Shown here in pieces: positions 1 to 8,601 of a DNA stretch of 39,891 bases; position 1 is the stretch's first letter; every line of letters begins with the position of its first letter. Below the pieces are notes generated by a model. It was not told where the DNA came from, did no database searches, and saw nothing but the letters and a program-made list of their open reading frames with translations. Made by a program: the position numbers and the translations under genes. This stretch comes from an uncultured Demequina sp. Its GTDB lineage: Bacteria; Actinomycetota; Actinomycetes; Actinomycetales; Demequinaceae. The stretch covers positions 1 through 39,891 of the forward strand of contig CALALQ010000101.1 of NCBI GenBank assembly GCA_937925595.1. The letters run 5' to 3'.

Positions 1-1
1 G

Positions 2-1411
2 CACCACGCGATCGTCGCGGCCAACGAGCTCGAGCCGCAGCGTCTCACCGTGGTGGTCCGCCACGAGCGTGACGCCGTCGCCAGCCACGCCGCCGCCATC
101 GAGCCCACGGTTCTCATCGCTGACCAGGACGACATCCCAGGCACCGGTCGCGCCGTCCACTGCGGACTGAGCACCCTCGACGCCGCAGCGATGGCCGCTG
201 CCGTCGCGAAAGGCGCCAGCCCGGAAGATGCGCGCGCCGCACAGCTCCACGGGGTGGTCGTCGTCACCTCAGCAGACGTTCCGCTCGTCACGGGCGAGCT
301 GCTCGCCGCGCTCGCGCAGGAGCACGAGGAGTCCCGCAACGCCGTCACTCTGCTCACCGCGCGAGTGCGCGAACCCGGCGCCTACGGACGCATCATCCGC
401 GGCACCGACGGCGCCGTGCTGCGCATCGTCGAGGCCAAAGACGCCTCCGATGCGGAACTCGCTGTCAACGAGATCAACGCCGGCATCTACGCCTTCGACG
501 CCACCGCGCTGCGCGATGCGCTCGCGAGCGTGGGCCGTGACAACGCCCAGCGCGAGATGTACCTCACGGACGTCATCGAGATTGTGCGCGAGGCTGGAGG
601 CCGCGTAGGCGCCTTTGTGGCCCCCGACGCTGACGCCACCGAGGGCGTCAACGACCGCGTCCAGCTCGCGGCAGCGGGCAAGCGACTGAACCGCCAGATT
701 CTTGAGCGCTGGATGCGCGCCGGCGTCACGATCGTGGATCCCGAGACCACCTGGATCGACGCCGACGTCACGCTCGAACCCGACACCACCGTGCTTCCCG
801 GAACCCAACTCCTCGGCGCGACGACAGTGGCCGCCGGCGCCAGCGTCGGCCCGGATTCCACGCTCAAAGACGTTGAGGTGGGCCCCGGCGCCACAGTGGT
901 GCGCACCCACGGCGAGCTCGCGGTCATTGGGCCCGACGCTGTGGTGGGCCCGTTCTCCTACCTGCGCCCGGGCACGGTGCTGGGGGTGCACGGCAAGATC
1001 GGCGCGTTCGTCGAGACCAAGAACGCGAAGATCGGCGACCACTCGAAGGTGCCTCACCTCAGCTACGTGGGTGACGCGACGATTGGCGAGCACTCGAACA
1101 TCGGTGCCGCCACGATCTTCGTCAACTACGACGGCGTCGAGAAGTCGAGCACCAACGTGGGAAGCCACGTGCGCATCGGCTCCGACAACACGCTCATCGC
1201 CCCCGTGACGATCGGCGACGGCGCCTACACGGGTGCCGGCGCGATCATCCGCAAAGACGTGGCTCCCGGTGCTCTCGCGCGGAACCTGTCCCCGCAGCAG
1301 AACATCGACGGCTGGGTGCTTTCCCGCCGCGACGGCACCCGTTCTGCAGAAGCGGCCCGTGCGGCCCTTGAACGTGACTCGGCAACAACACCAGAAAAGG
1401 GAGACGCATGA
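2..1411 (+). CDS. glmU: Bifunctional UDP-GlcNAc pyrophosphorylase / GlcN-1-P acetyltransferase GlmU (5' partial)
   Basis: Makes UDP-N-acetylglucosamine for peptidoglycan and mycothiol: the C-terminal domain acetylates glucosamine-1-phosphate and the N-terminal domain uridylates it. The reading frame is open from base 2, so the true start and the nucleotide-binding Gly-rich loop lie outside the window; the GTG at 50 is only the first visible start-like codon. Seen: the nucleotidyltransferase remnant with SADVPLV and VNEINAGIYAF, then from about base 720 a left-handed beta-helix of hexapeptide repeats. That half contains YLRPGTVLG, the ETKNAKIG stretch, a His in VPHLSYVGD and the acetyl-transfer segment FVNYDG. 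About 469 codons are visible, close to the family length. The stop overlaps the start of prs by 4 nt (ATGA), which implies translational coupling of UDP-GlcNAc and PRPP synthesis genes, an arrangement common in Gram-positive bacteria. Identification is secure. Confidence 0.97.
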   Translation, partial: HHAIVAANELEPQRLTVVVRHERDAVASHAAAIEPTVLIADQDDIPGTGRAVHCGLSTLDAAAMAAAVAKGASPEDARAAQLHGVVVVTSADVPLVTGELLAALAQEHEESRNAVTLLTARVREPGAYGRIIRGTDGAVLRIVEAKDASDAELAVNEINAGIYAFDATALRDALASVGRDNAQREMYLTDVIEIVREAGGRVGAFVAPDADATEGVNDRVQLAAAGKRLNRQILERWMRAGVTIVDPETTWIDADVTLEPDTTVLPGTQLLGATTVAAGASVGPDSTLKDVEVGPGATVVRTHGELAVIGPDAVVGPFSYLRPGTVLGVHGKIGAFVETKNAKIGDHSKVPHLSYVGDATIGEHSNIGAATIFVNYDGVEKSSTNVGSHVRIGSDNTLIAPVTIGDGAYTGAGAIIRKDVAPGALARNLSPQQNIDGWVLSRRDGTRSAEAARAALERDSATTPEKGDA

Positions 1412-2388
1412 GCGCCGTCATCACCAGCCCCAGCGAGCGCCAGCTTGTTCTTGTCGCAGGGCGCGCGCATCCCGAACTTGCGGAGGCCGTGGCCGAAGGG
1501 CTGGGCATCGAGGTGCTGCCCACCTCGGCGTACACCTTCGCGAATGGCGAGCTCTATGTGCGCTTCAGCGAGAGCGTGCGTGGTGCCGACACCTTCGTGC
1601 TGCAGTCGCACGCGGCACCCATCAACGAGGCGATCATGGAGCAGCTCATCATGGTGGACGCGCTCAAGCGCGCGTCGGCCCGCTCCATCACCGCGATCAT
1701 GCCCTGCTACGGCTACGCACGTCAGGACAAGAAGCACCGCGGCCGTGAGCCCATCTCCGCTCGCCTCATGGCTGACCTGTTCAAGACCGCTGGCGCGGAC
1801 CGCATCATGTCCGTGGACCTGCACACGGCGCAGATCCAGGGCTTCTTTGACGGACCCGTTGACCACCTGTGGGCCATGCCGATGCTTGCGCAGTACGTGC
1901 GCACCCGTGTCGACCCCGCGAACCTCACGATCGTCTCGCCCGACGCCGGCCGCGTGCGCCTCGCCGACCAGTGGTCCGACCACTTGGGTGCGCCGCTCGC
2001 GATCATTCACAAGCGCCGCGACCCGTCTGTTCCCAACCAGGTGAAGGTCCACGAGCTCGTGGGTTCGGTCGAGGGTCGCACGTGTGTGCTCGTTGACGAC
2101 ATGATCGACACCGGCGGCACGATCGTTCAGGCGGCCGCGGCGCTGTTCGAGAACGGCGCCAAGGACGTGATCGTGGCCGCCACGCACGGACTCCTGTCCG
2201 GTCCCGCCGTGGAGCGGCTGCGCGATTCCGGAATCTCGGAGGTCATCGTGACCGACACGCTGCCGATCGAGGAGGAGAAGCGCTTCGAGAACCTCACGGT
2301 CCTCTCGATCGCGCCGCTCATCGCTCGCGCGGTGAAGGAAGTGTTCGACGACGGGTCTGTGACGAGCCTGTTCAACGGCAACGTCTGA
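1408..2388 (+). CDS. prs: Ribose-phosphate pyrophosphokinase (PRPP synthetase)
   Basis: Transfers pyrophosphate from ATP to ribose-5-phosphate, giving PRPP for purines, pyrimidines, His, Trp and NAD; cytosolic. The protein has 326 residues, the usual length for class I enzymes. Seen: FANGELYVRFSESVRG near the N-terminus, the ATP-binding stretch CYGYARQDKKHRGREP, the DLHTAQIQGFF motif near residue 137, the catalytic Lys region IHKRRD near residue 201, and the PRPP-binding loop VLVDDMIDTGGT near residue 228. The ATG at 1408 has GGGAG about 5 nt upstream and overlaps the glmU stop, so the two genes should be co-translated. A 300-nt spacer follows before rplY. Confidence 0.98.
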   Translation: MSAVITSPSERQLVLVAGRAHPELAEAVAEGLGIEVLPTSAYTFANGELYVRFSESVRGADTFVLQSHAAPINEAIMEQLIMVDALKRASARSITAIMPCYGYARQDKKHRGREPISARLMADLFKTAGADRIMSVDLHTAQIQGFFDGPVDHLWAMPMLAQYVRTRVDPANLTIVSPDAGRVRLADQWSDHLGAPLAIIHKRRDPSVPNQVKVHELVGSVEGRTCVLVDDMIDTGGTIVQAAAALFENGAKDVIVAATHGLLSGPAVERLRDSGISEVIVTDTLPIEEEKRFENLTVLSIAPLIARAVKEVFDDGSVTSLFNGNV

Positions 2389-2692
2389 CTCCTAACGCGT
2401 AAGCGCCCTGCCCGGCACGTGGCCAAGCGGGGCGTCTCACATCAGGGGACTAGGCGCACTCGTACGGCGCCTGCTGTGCCTTTGAGCTGATCGCGAGCAC
2501 CCACTGACCATCCTCGGAAAGGTTGGGGTCAGTGTTCCACTCCTTGGTCGCGGGCCGACGCTGTGTTCGGGTAACATTGTCAGGTTCCTCGGCGAGGCGG
2601 GGGTCTGACGACTCCGGCGTTATCGACGCGGCGGATGCGCGAGTGCCTGCCTGTGCCCTGGACCCCATCCGTCACTACCGAGGAGAATCCAG
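2389..2692. other. Spacer prs-rplY
   Basis: 304 nt without a confident gene. An imperfect GC hairpin around 2403-2436, just after prs, could end transcription but lacks a T tract. A copy of the dispersed word (CAGCGTCGGCCC on the minus strand) sits at 2554-2565. TAACAT at 2572-2577 is a possible -10 for rplY, but I see no well-spaced -35. A minus-strand open frame is listed separately. Confidence 0.5.
2450..2668 (-). CDS. Possible small protein or gene remnant
   Basis: A 72-codon open frame convergent with prs. Its second half (EWNTDPNLSEDGQWVLAI and the end APYECA) reads like real protein with GC-rich third positions. The first half looks compositionally random and carries the dispersed CAGCGTCGGCCC word. 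No convincing ribosome-binding site precedes its ATG, and I do not recognise a family. It may be the 3' relic of a decayed gene or a chance frame. Confidence 0.2.
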   Translation of the reverse strand: MGSRAQAGTRASAASITPESSDPRLAEEPDNVTRTQRRPATKEWNTDPNLSEDGQWVLAISSKAQQAPYECA

Positions 2693-3316
2693 ATGTCTGA
2701 CGCTCTGACGCTCACCGCTGAGGCCCGCACTGAGTTCGGCAAGGGCTTCGCGCGCCGCGCCCGCGCAGCCGGCAAGGTCCCCGCCGTCATCTACGGCCAC
2801 GGCACGGACCCCGTGCACGTCACCCTTCCTGCCCACGACACCGCGCTTGCCCTGAAGCACGCCAACGCGCTGCTCACGATCAAGCTCGGCTCCGACGAGA
2901 CCCTGGCGATCGCCAAGGACGTCCAGCGCGACCCGGTCAAGCGCATCATCGAGCACGTTGACCTCATCATCGTGAAGAAGGGCGAGAAGATCACCGTTGA
3001 CGTGCCTGTGCACGTCGTTGGCGAGTCCGCTCCCGGCACGATCCACGTGCAGGACCACTCCACGCTGCAGGTCATCGTCGAGGCGACCCACATCCCCGAG
3101 GCGTTTGAGGCGAACATCGACGGTCTCGAGGAGGGTCACAACGTCACTGCGGGCGACATCGAGCTGCCTGCTGGCACCGAGCTCGTGACCGACCCCGCCG
3201 CGATCATCGTCAACATCTCCGTGCCCCGCTCCGCCGTTGCCGCGGAGGACGAGGAGGCTGCTGAGGACGAGGCCGCGCCCGCCGCTGAGGCCGAGGCTCC
3301 CGCAGAGTCCGAGTAA
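2693..3316 (+). CDS. rplY: 50S ribosomal protein L25 / general stress protein Ctc
   Basis: Binds 5S rRNA in the large ribosomal subunit. The 207-residue product is the long Ctc/TL5 form rather than the short L25 of enterobacteria. The N-terminal 5S-binding beta-barrel domain includes the stretch [20 protein letters not shown] near residues 16-35, the position of the conserved RRLRxxGxVPAV element. A second beta domain follows ([10 protein letters not shown]), and the protein ends in an Ala/Glu-rich acidic tail (about residues 183-207), which is common in actinobacteria. GAGGAG lies 7 nt before the ATG. The neighbour pth follows after a strong hairpin; rplY-pth adjacency is widely conserved. 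Confidence 0.96.
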   Translation: MSDALTLTAEARTEFGKGFARRARAAGKVPAVIYGHGTDPVHVTLPAHDTALALKHANALLTIKLGSDETLAIAKDVQRDPVKRIIEHVDLIIVKKGEKITVDVPVHVVGESAPGTIHVQDHSTLQVIVEATHIPEAFEANIDGLEEGHNVTAGDIELPAGTELVTDPAAIIVNISVPRSAVAAEDEEAAEDEAAPAAEAEAPAESE

Positions 3317-3330
3317 GTCCCGTGACGATC

Positions 3331-3361
3331 GCCCGGCGCGCCATGTTCTGGCGAGCCGGGC
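3331..3361 (+). terminator. Strong two-part hairpin between rplY and pth
   Basis: GCCCGGC pairs with GCCGGGC (3331-3337 and 3355-3361), and an inner CGCCA pairs with TGGCG around a TGTTC loop. It starts 14 nt after the rplY stop and ends 26 nt before the pth start. There is no T run after it, so it may be an intrinsic terminator of the GC-rich actinobacterial kind, an attenuator, or an mRNA-processing boundary. Confidence 0.6.
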
Positions 3362-3387
3362 GTCGTCGTCTCCGGGAAGATGAGCAC

Positions 3388-3960
3388 GTGAGCAGCATCG
3401 TCGTTGGCCTGGGCAACCCGGGCGAAGAGTATGCGGCGACCCGCCACAACGTCGGCGCGATGGTCGCCGAGGAGTTGGCGCGCCGCGGCTCCGCCGCGCT
3501 CAAGCCGCACTCCAAGACGCGCACGCGCGCGGCGAGCGTTCGCATTGCGGGCGAGCCCGTGATCGTTGCTGTCCCCATGTCCTACATGAACCTCTCCGGT
3601 GGCCCGGTGTCGTCGCTCGCGAAGTATCAGTCCGTGGCACCTGGGGACGTCATCGTCATCCACGACGAACTCGACATACCCTTCGGAACTGTGAAGCTCA
3701 AGCGGGGCGGCGGATCCGCTGGCCACAACGGGCTCAAGGACATCACCAAGGCGCTCGGCACCCCTGACTACGTGCGGGTTCGCGTGGGCATTGGCCGCCC
3801 ACCGGGCCGCATGGACGCCGCGAGCTTTGTGCTCAAGCCGTTCTCCTCGACGGAGCGCAAGGAGTTGGATCTGCTGATCGTGGACGCGGCGGACGCTGTG
3901 GAGGCGGTGCTCGAGTCGGGCCTTGAGGCCGCGCAGCAGAAGTGGCACAGCCCCAGTTGA
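3388..3960 (+). CDS. pth: Peptidyl-tRNA hydrolase
   Basis: Releases tRNA from peptidyl-tRNAs that drop off the ribosome; cytosolic. I chose the GTG at 3388, preceded by GGGAAGA, because the product then begins [12 protein letters not shown] as in the family and has 190 residues. The in-frame GTG at 3322 would add 22 residues and would start before the 3331-3361 hairpin. Seen: GLGNPG (substrate Asn), catalytic His in TRHNVG, the MNLSG Asn, HDELD with the catalytic Asp, and GHNGLKD. It follows rplY; the repeat-rich spacer 3961-4361 comes next. Confidence 0.97.
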   Translation: MSSIVVGLGNPGEEYAATRHNVGAMVAEELARRGSAALKPHSKTRTRAASVRIAGEPVIVAVPMSYMNLSGGPVSSLAKYQSVAPGDVIVIHDELDIPFGTVKLKRGGGSAGHNGLKDITKALGTPDYVRVRVGIGRPPGRMDAASFVLKPFSSTERKELDLLIVDAADAVEAVLESGLEAAQQKWHSPS

Positions 3961-4031
3961 CGTGGGCCGCACTCAGCCGCCCGCCCCGCCCCAGCCGCCG
4001 CGCCCCAGCACCGCACCTGCACCGCACCTGC

Positions 4032-4280
4032 GGTTTAGGCAACTCACACGCACTTCCCGGGGCTCATGCGCTCCGTTTAGGCACGCTACTGGCACTTTGC
4101 ATGAGCGCAAGCACTCGCCGCGCTCAGCAACCGCCCGGCGCGGCGGGAGCCACCCGGCGCGGTGTGAGTCACCCGGCGCGGTGAGCAATGTGATCCCGCG
4201 CCTCTCGCGCGACAAGTCGCACTGACGTGCCTAAAAGTTGGGGTCCGGGCGCTAAACAGTGCACGTGAGTTGCCTAAACC
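4032..4280. repeat. Nested inverted repeats built on TTTAGGCA
   Basis: Outer arms 4032-4054 and 4258-4280 are inverted copies of a 23-mer starting GGTTTAGGCAACTCAC and match at 21 of 23 positions. Inner arms at 4075-4086 and 4226-4237 share TTTAGGCACG in inverted orientation. All four copies of TTTAGGCA point inward. The layout resembles a small non-autonomous element or a multi-site operator. It encodes nothing I recognise. Confidence 0.8.
4134..4190 (+). repeat. Three 19-bp tandem units beginning CCCGGCGCGG
   Basis: CCCGGCGCGG starts at 4134, 4153 and 4172, an exact 19-nt period. The last 9 nt of each unit diverge (CGGGAGCCA, TGTGAGTCA, TGAGCAATG). The array lies between the inner arms of the surrounding inverted repeat. 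Confidence 0.85.
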
Positions 4281-4331
4281 AGCATGGGGAGAGGGCGGGG
4301 GTGCGCGGAACTTGGTGTCACAGCCCGCGCT

Positions 4332-4337
4332 TAGGAT
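4332..4337 (+). promoter_or_regulatory. Probable -10 element of mfd
   Basis: TAGGAT fits the TANNNT pattern seen before several other genes here. It lies 45 nt before the chosen mfd start, leaving room for a leader that contains GGAGGAG at 4374-4380. No clear -35 is visible. Confidence 0.45.
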
Positions 4338-4382
4338 GGCATTGCCGGTTTTTCCGGTTCTTTGGCATGCCCTGGAGGAGTT

Positions 4383-7300
4383 GTGACTGACGTCGAGCGC
4401 CCACTCGCGGCGCTTCTGCCTACGCTCGACATCCCGCGATCGAGCCAGCTTGTCGCACCCTCCGTGGCGGCGCCCGCAATAGTCGCAAGCCTCGCCGATG
4501 ACGACGCTCCGCTCGTCGCCGTGGTCGCCACCTCCAACGACGCGGAGACGCTTGAGGCGGCGCTCGGCGCGTACATCGACCCTGGAACCGTCGCGCGCTT
4601 CCCGTCGTGGGAGACGCTTCCACACGAGCGGCTGAGCCCTCGCAGCGACACCGTTGCCCAGCGCATCGCCACCCTCCGCCGCCTGGTGCACCCCCAAGAG
4701 GTGGAGAAGGAGGCCGGCCTGGCCCCGCTCCGCGTGGTGGTCGCTCCGCTGCGCGCAGTGCTTCAGCCGCTCGTTCCCGGCCTCGCGGACATGGTCCCCG
4801 TGCGCCTCGCCGTGGGGGATCAGATCGACCTCACCGAATTGACGGAGGCCCTCGCGGGCGCCGCGTACACACGCGTCGACATGGTTGAAAGGCGCGGCGA
4901 GTTCGCCGTGCGCGGCGGCATTGTTGACGTCTTCGCGCCCACGGACCCCCATCCGATCCGCGTCGAGTTCTTCGGCGACGAGGTTGACTCCCTTCGCGCG
5001 TTCTCCGTCGCTGACCAGCGTTCCCTCAAGCCGGTTCCCGTGCTGTGGGCGCCGCCATGCCGCGAACTTCTGCTCACTCCCGAGGCGCGCGGCCGCGCAG
5101 CCGCCCTCGCCACGGAGGCGCCCGCCGCCGCGGAGATCCTCACCAAGATTGCCGACGGCCATCACGCAGAGGGCATGGAATCGCTCATCCCTGCGCTCGT
5201 CGACCACCTCGACCTGCTGCCAGACGTGCTGCCCACGAACGCGCGCTTCGTCGCGGTCGAACCCGAGCGCCTCGCTCGCCGTGCGGAGGACCTCGTCAAG
5301 ACGGCCGCCGAGTTCCTGTCCGCCGCCTGGGTGAGCGCCACAGCCGGTGCCGACTCTCCGCTCACCGAGTCTGACGGCTCCTTCGCGGCGCTCGACGAGG
5401 TCTCCGAGCGCGCCGCCGAGCGCGGCCAGGAGTGGCACACGATCGGCCCGTTCGGGGCGGGTGACGATGCGGGCTTCACCATTCTCGACGACCACCGCGG
5501 GCGCATCGAGGCCGCTCTCAACGACGCGAAGGCGCGCCTCACGGACGGCTGGCGCGTGATCATCACGGCCGCCGGCACCGGTTCCGCCGCGCGCATTGCC
5601 GAGCAGAGCGCCCAGGTGGGCCTTCCCGCTCGAGTTGTCCCCAGCGTCGGCGAGATGTCCGACGCTGTGGCTGCGATTGTTCCCCACGTCACCGGCCGCG
5701 GTTTCCAGGTTCCAGCCGCGAAGCTCATGGTCATCAATGAGGCAGACCTTACGGGCCGCGCCGCCAACGCCGCGGGTCCCAAAGTCGCGGTGCCGACCCG
5801 TCGGCGCAATGTCGTTGATCCCCTCCAGTTGCGCCCTGGCGACTTCGTGGTGCATGAAACCCACGGCATCGGCCGGTTCGTCGAGTTGACTAAGCGCACG
5901 GTGCGCGGCACGGAACGCGAGTACCTCGTCATTGAGTACGCGCCCAGCAAGCGCGGCGGCCCTGGAGACCGCCTCTCAGTGCCCACTGACCAGCTTGACC
6001 TGGTCACCAAGTACGTGGGTGGAGAGACGCCATCGGTGAGCCGCATGGGCGGCGCCGATTGGGCCAAGACCAAGGGCAAGGCGCGCAAGGCCGTCAAGGA
6101 GATCGCGAGCGAACTGATCCGCCTGTACAGCGCGCGCATGGCGACCAAAGGACGCGAGTTCCCGCCGGACACCCCGTGGCAGCGAGAGCTTGAGGAGGCG
6201 TTCGCGTACGTCGAGACGCCGGACCAGCTCAGCACCATCGATGAGGTCAAGGCGGACATGGAGAAGCCTGTGCCCATGGACCGGCTGATCTGCGGCGACG
6301 TGGGATTCGGCAAGACAGAGGTCGCGGTGCGCGCGGCATTCAAGGCGATCCAGGGCGGCACGCAGGTGGCCCTCCTATGTCCCACGACGCTCCTGGTCAA
6401 GCAGCACTTCGACACGTTCAGCGATCGCTTCGCGCCCTTCCCTGTGAAGGTCGCGGCGCTGTCGCGCTTCCAGACCGACGCTGAGGCCAAGCAGGTGGTC
6501 GATGGCCTGGCGGACGGCACGATCGACTTGGTGATCGGCACGCACCGGATCCTCACGGGACAGGTCCGCTTCAAGAACCTGGGCCTGGTGATCATCGACG
6601 AAGAGCAGCGGTTCGGCGTCGAGCACAAGGAGACGCTCAAGGCGCTGCGCACCGACGTGGACGTGCTCGCGATGTCTGCGACGCCCATTCCCCGCACGCT
6701 CGAGATGGCGATCACCGGCATTCGCGAGATGTCCACGCTTGCGACGCCTCCTGAGGACCGCCACCCCATCCTCACCTACGTGGGCCCTCACGAGAATGCG
6801 CAAGTGGCGGCCGCGATTCGCCGCGAGCTGCTCCGTGACGGCCAGGTGTTCTACATCCACAACTCGGTGAAGACCATCACTCGGGCAGCGCTGCAACTGG
6901 GCGACCTGGTGCCGGAGGCGCGCATCGCCGTGGCGCACGGCCAGATGAGCGAGAAGCAGCTCGAGCAGGTGATCGTTGACTACTACGAGAAGCGCTACGA
7001 CGTGCTGGTGTGCACCACGATCGTGGAGACGGGCCTCGACATCTCCAACGCGAACACGTTGATTGTGGAGCGCGCTGACACGTTCGGTCTGTCTCAGCTG
7101 CACCAGCTGCGCGGCCGCGTGGGGCGCGGCCGCGATCGCGCGTATGCCTACTTCCTGTACCCGGCGGACCGTTCGCTCACGGAGACAGCCCACGATCGCC
7201 TGCAGACCATCGCGGCCCATACGGACTTGGGCTCCGGCGCTGCGGTCGCGATGAAGGATCTCGAGATTCGCGGTGCCGGCAACCTGCTGGGCGGAGAGCA

Positions 7301-7850
7301 GTCGGGCCATATCGAGGGAGTCGGCTTCGACCTGTACATCCGCATGGTGGGAGAGGCAGTCGCCGACTTCCGCGGCGAGGGAGAGCCCGAGCGCGCGCCC
7401 ATGACTGTGGACCTGCCCATCGACGCGCACATTCCGGAGTCGTACATCGAGCACGAGCGACTGCGGCTCGAGGCGTATCGCAAGATCGCCGACGCTGCGG
7501 ACACGGCCACGCTCGACGCCATCCAGGAGGAGCTGGGGGACCGGTACGGCACGCTCCCGGAGGTGGTCGAGAATCTGCTGGCCGTTGCGGTTTTGCGCAT
7601 CGAGCTCCGCGCCCACGGAGTGCACGACGTGGTGAGCCAGGGCAATTTCATCCGCTTCTCACCCGTCGAGCTGCCGGACTCGGCAGCGATGCGCATCAAC
7701 CGCCTGTATCCAGGCACCCACATCAAGCCCGCGCTGCGCCAGGTGCTGGTGCCAGCCCCGCGCACCTCGCGAGTGGGTGGGAGCCCTGTCGAAGGGCTGC
7801 CCGTGCTGGACTGGGTGCGCGGCGTCCTCAGCGCGATGTGGCCCGATTAG
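4383..7850 (+). CDS. mfd: Transcription-repair coupling factor Mfd
   Basis: ATP-dependent translocase that pushes stalled RNA polymerase off DNA lesions and recruits UvrA. The product has 1155 residues from the GTG at 4383, which follows GGAGGAG closely; a TTG at 4362 would add 7 residues upstream of that ribosome-binding site. Seen in order: a UvrB-like N-terminal module with ERRGEFAVRGGIVDVFAP; the RNA polymerase-interacting CarD-like domain from about residue 478 (PGDFVVHETHGIGRF); Walker A GFGKTE near 640; the DEEQ box IIDEEQRFG near 738; SATPIPRTLEMA; the motif VI region QLRGRVGRGR; and the C-terminal regulatory domain near 1010 (SYIEHERLRLEAYRKI). All helicase motifs look intact. In mycobacteria mazG lies between mfd and eno; no such gene is present here. 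Confidence 0.97.
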   Translation: MTDVERPLAALLPTLDIPRSSQLVAPSVAAPAIVASLADDDAPLVAVVATSNDAETLEAALGAYIDPGTVARFPSWETLPHERLSPRSDTVAQRIATLRRLVHPQEVEKEAGLAPLRVVVAPLRAVLQPLVPGLADMVPVRLAVGDQIDLTELTEALAGAAYTRVDMVERRGEFAVRGGIVDVFAPTDPHPIRVEFFGDEVDSLRAFSVADQRSLKPVPVLWAPPCRELLLTPEARGRAAALATEAPAAAEILTKIADGHHAEGMESLIPALVDHLDLLPDVLPTNARFVAVEPERLARRAEDLVKTAAEFLSAAWVSATAGADSPLTESDGSFAALDEVSERAAERGQEWHTIGPFGAGDDAGFTILDDHRGRIEAALNDAKARLTDGWRVIITAAGTGSAARIAEQSAQVGLPARVVPSVGEMSDAVAAIVPHVTGRGFQVPAAKLMVINEADLTGRAANAAGPKVAVPTRRRNVVDPLQLRPGDFVVHETHGIGRFVELTKRTVRGTEREYLVIEYAPSKRGGPGDRLSVPTDQLDLVTKYVGGETPSVSRMGGADWAKTKGKARKAVKEIASELIRLYSARMATKGREFPPDTPWQRELEEAFAYVETPDQLSTIDEVKADMEKPVPMDRLICGDVGFGKTEVAVRAAFKAIQGGTQVALLCPTTLLVKQHFDTFSDRFAPFPVKVAALSRFQTDAEAKQVVDGLADGTIDLVIGTHRILTGQVRFKNLGLVIIDEEQRFGVEHKETLKALRTDVDVLAMSATPIPRTLEMAITGIREMSTLATPPEDRHPILTYVGPHENAQVAAAIRRELLRDGQVFYIHNSVKTITRAALQLGDLVPEARIAVAHGQMSEKQLEQVIVDYYEKRYDVLVCTTIVETGLDISNANTLIVERADTFGLSQLHQLRGRVGRGRDRAYAYFLYPADRSLTETAHDRLQTIAAHTDLGSGAAVAMKDLEIRGAGNLLGGEQSGHIEGVGFDLYIRMVGEAVADFRGEGEPERAPMTVDLPIDAHIPESYIEHERLRLEAYRKIADAADTATLDAIQEELGDRYGTLPEVVENLLAVAVLRIELRAHGVHDVVSQGNFIRFSPVELPDSAAMRINRLYPGTHIKPALRQVLVPAPRTSRVGGSPVEGLPVLDWVRGVLSAMWPD

Positions 7851-7853
7851 GAT
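7848..7853 (+). promoter_or_regulatory. Leaderless -10 element of the lipoprotein gene
   Basis: TAGGAT ends 7 nt before the ATG at 7861, and its TAG is the mfd stop codon. No ribosome-binding site fits between, so the transcript should start at or next to the start codon. Confidence 0.5.
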
Positions 7854-7860
7854 GTGGTCC

Positions 7861-8478
7861 ATGCGATTCACGCGTTCTCGTGCCGCCGTGCTCGGCGCAG
7901 CTGCCGTCATGCTGACCCTGACCGCTTGCGCGCCTCCCGGACAGGACGGCGCCCCCGGAGTCGCCGCCAACTACGGCAAGACCGTCATCACCAACGCCGA
8001 CGTCGACGCGACGTACCAGGCGTGGCTCAACGACACGATGGGTCAGGACACCGCGAACCGTCGCCAGGTGCTCACGATCGAGCTGCTTCGCGATGACCTG
8101 CTTGCGGCTGCGAAGGATCAGGGCTATCCCGTGACGCGCGCCACCGCGAAGCAGTTTGCCGATCAGTGGATCATCTTCAAGGGCCAGCAGGGCAAGGCCA
8201 GCGAAGAGACGATCCTTGCGACGCAGGGCATCATCGCGCTCATGGTCGTCGCCTACAACGACCCCACGCTCAACGCGGTGAGGGAGATCTCCGACAAGGT
8301 CGCGGCGGAGGCGAACATCAGTCCTCGCTCGGGCGAGTACTCGACCGATGCTCTGCTCACCTCTATTCAGGCGGCCATGAAGTCGGCGGAGGACCAGCAG
8401 CTGGGCCAGTTCTCATACACGGCGTTTCAGAACGTCTCGGCCTTCGTTGACGCAGACCGCCCCTGGTTCGACCGCTAG
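7861..8478 (+). CDS. Secreted lipoprotein with SurA-N-like domain
   Basis: A 205-residue exported lipoprotein. The N-terminus (MRFTRSRAAVLG, a hydrophobic core, LTAC) is a lipoprotein signal with the acylated Cys at residue 23. The mature part has GKTVITNADVDATYQAW followed by a helical stretch with repeated Gln/Ala/Lys. This resembles the N-terminal chaperone segment of SurA/PrsA-like foldases, but no parvulin isomerase domain follows, so isomerase activity should not be assumed. Extending the frame upstream to 7777 would bury the signal peptide, so the ATG at 7861 is preferred. It sits between mfd and eno, where other actinobacteria also carry a lipoprotein gene. Confidence 0.85.
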   Translation: MRFTRSRAAVLGAAAVMLTLTACAPPGQDGAPGVAANYGKTVITNADVDATYQAWLNDTMGQDTANRRQVLTIELLRDDLLAAAKDQGYPVTRATAKQFADQWIIFKGQQGKASEETILATQGIIALMVVAYNDPTLNAVREISDKVAAEANISPRSGEYSTDALLTSIQAAMKSAEDQQLGQFSYTAFQNVSAFVDADRPWFDR

Positions 8479-8544
8479 CCAGCCGCAGCGTCGGGAGAGA
8501 AATCTTCCACAAGTCATTCCCCTGTGGCCGCGACCATAGTAGTT

Positions 8545-8560
8545 TGTGACCCACGTCACG
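8545..8560. promoter_or_regulatory. CRP/GlxR-type binding site
   Basis: TGTGACCCACGTCACG matches the TGTGA-N6-TCACA consensus of actinobacterial cAMP-receptor-protein homologues at 9 of 10 fixed positions. It lies 42 nt before the ATG of the frameshifted surface-protein gene, with CAAAAT just downstream as a possible -10. This is inference from the pattern only. Confidence 0.45.
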
Positions 8561-8601
8561 CCTGGTCATGCAAAATGGGCCACCGGCTGAGGGGACTGGC
8601 C

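Larger units (their letters stand above)
3961..4382. other. Repeat-rich spacer pth-mfd
   Basis: A 422-nt non-coding stretch, the longest in the window. From left to right it holds an 11-bp tandem duplication (CACCGCACCTG at 4009-4019 and 4020-4030), a nested pair of inverted repeats spanning 4032-4280, three 19-bp tandem units at 4134-4190 inside that pair, and a probable promoter and ribosome-binding site for mfd. No open frame in it looks coding. Confidence 0.7.

Noticed and set aside
4134..4190. CRISPR-like array
   Set aside because: Units are contiguous 19-bp tandem repeats without spacers of normal size, and there are no cas genes in the window.
4086..5864. 592-codon open frame antisense to mfd
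   Set aside because: It lies opposite strongly conserved mfd codons. The translation is rich in Arg, Gly, His and Asp without motifs, as expected for the shadow of a GC-rich gene.
5162..6775. 537-codon open frame antisense to mfd
   Set aside because: Ser/Arg/Thr-rich shadow frame with no recognisable domain; mfd on the plus strand is intact through this region.
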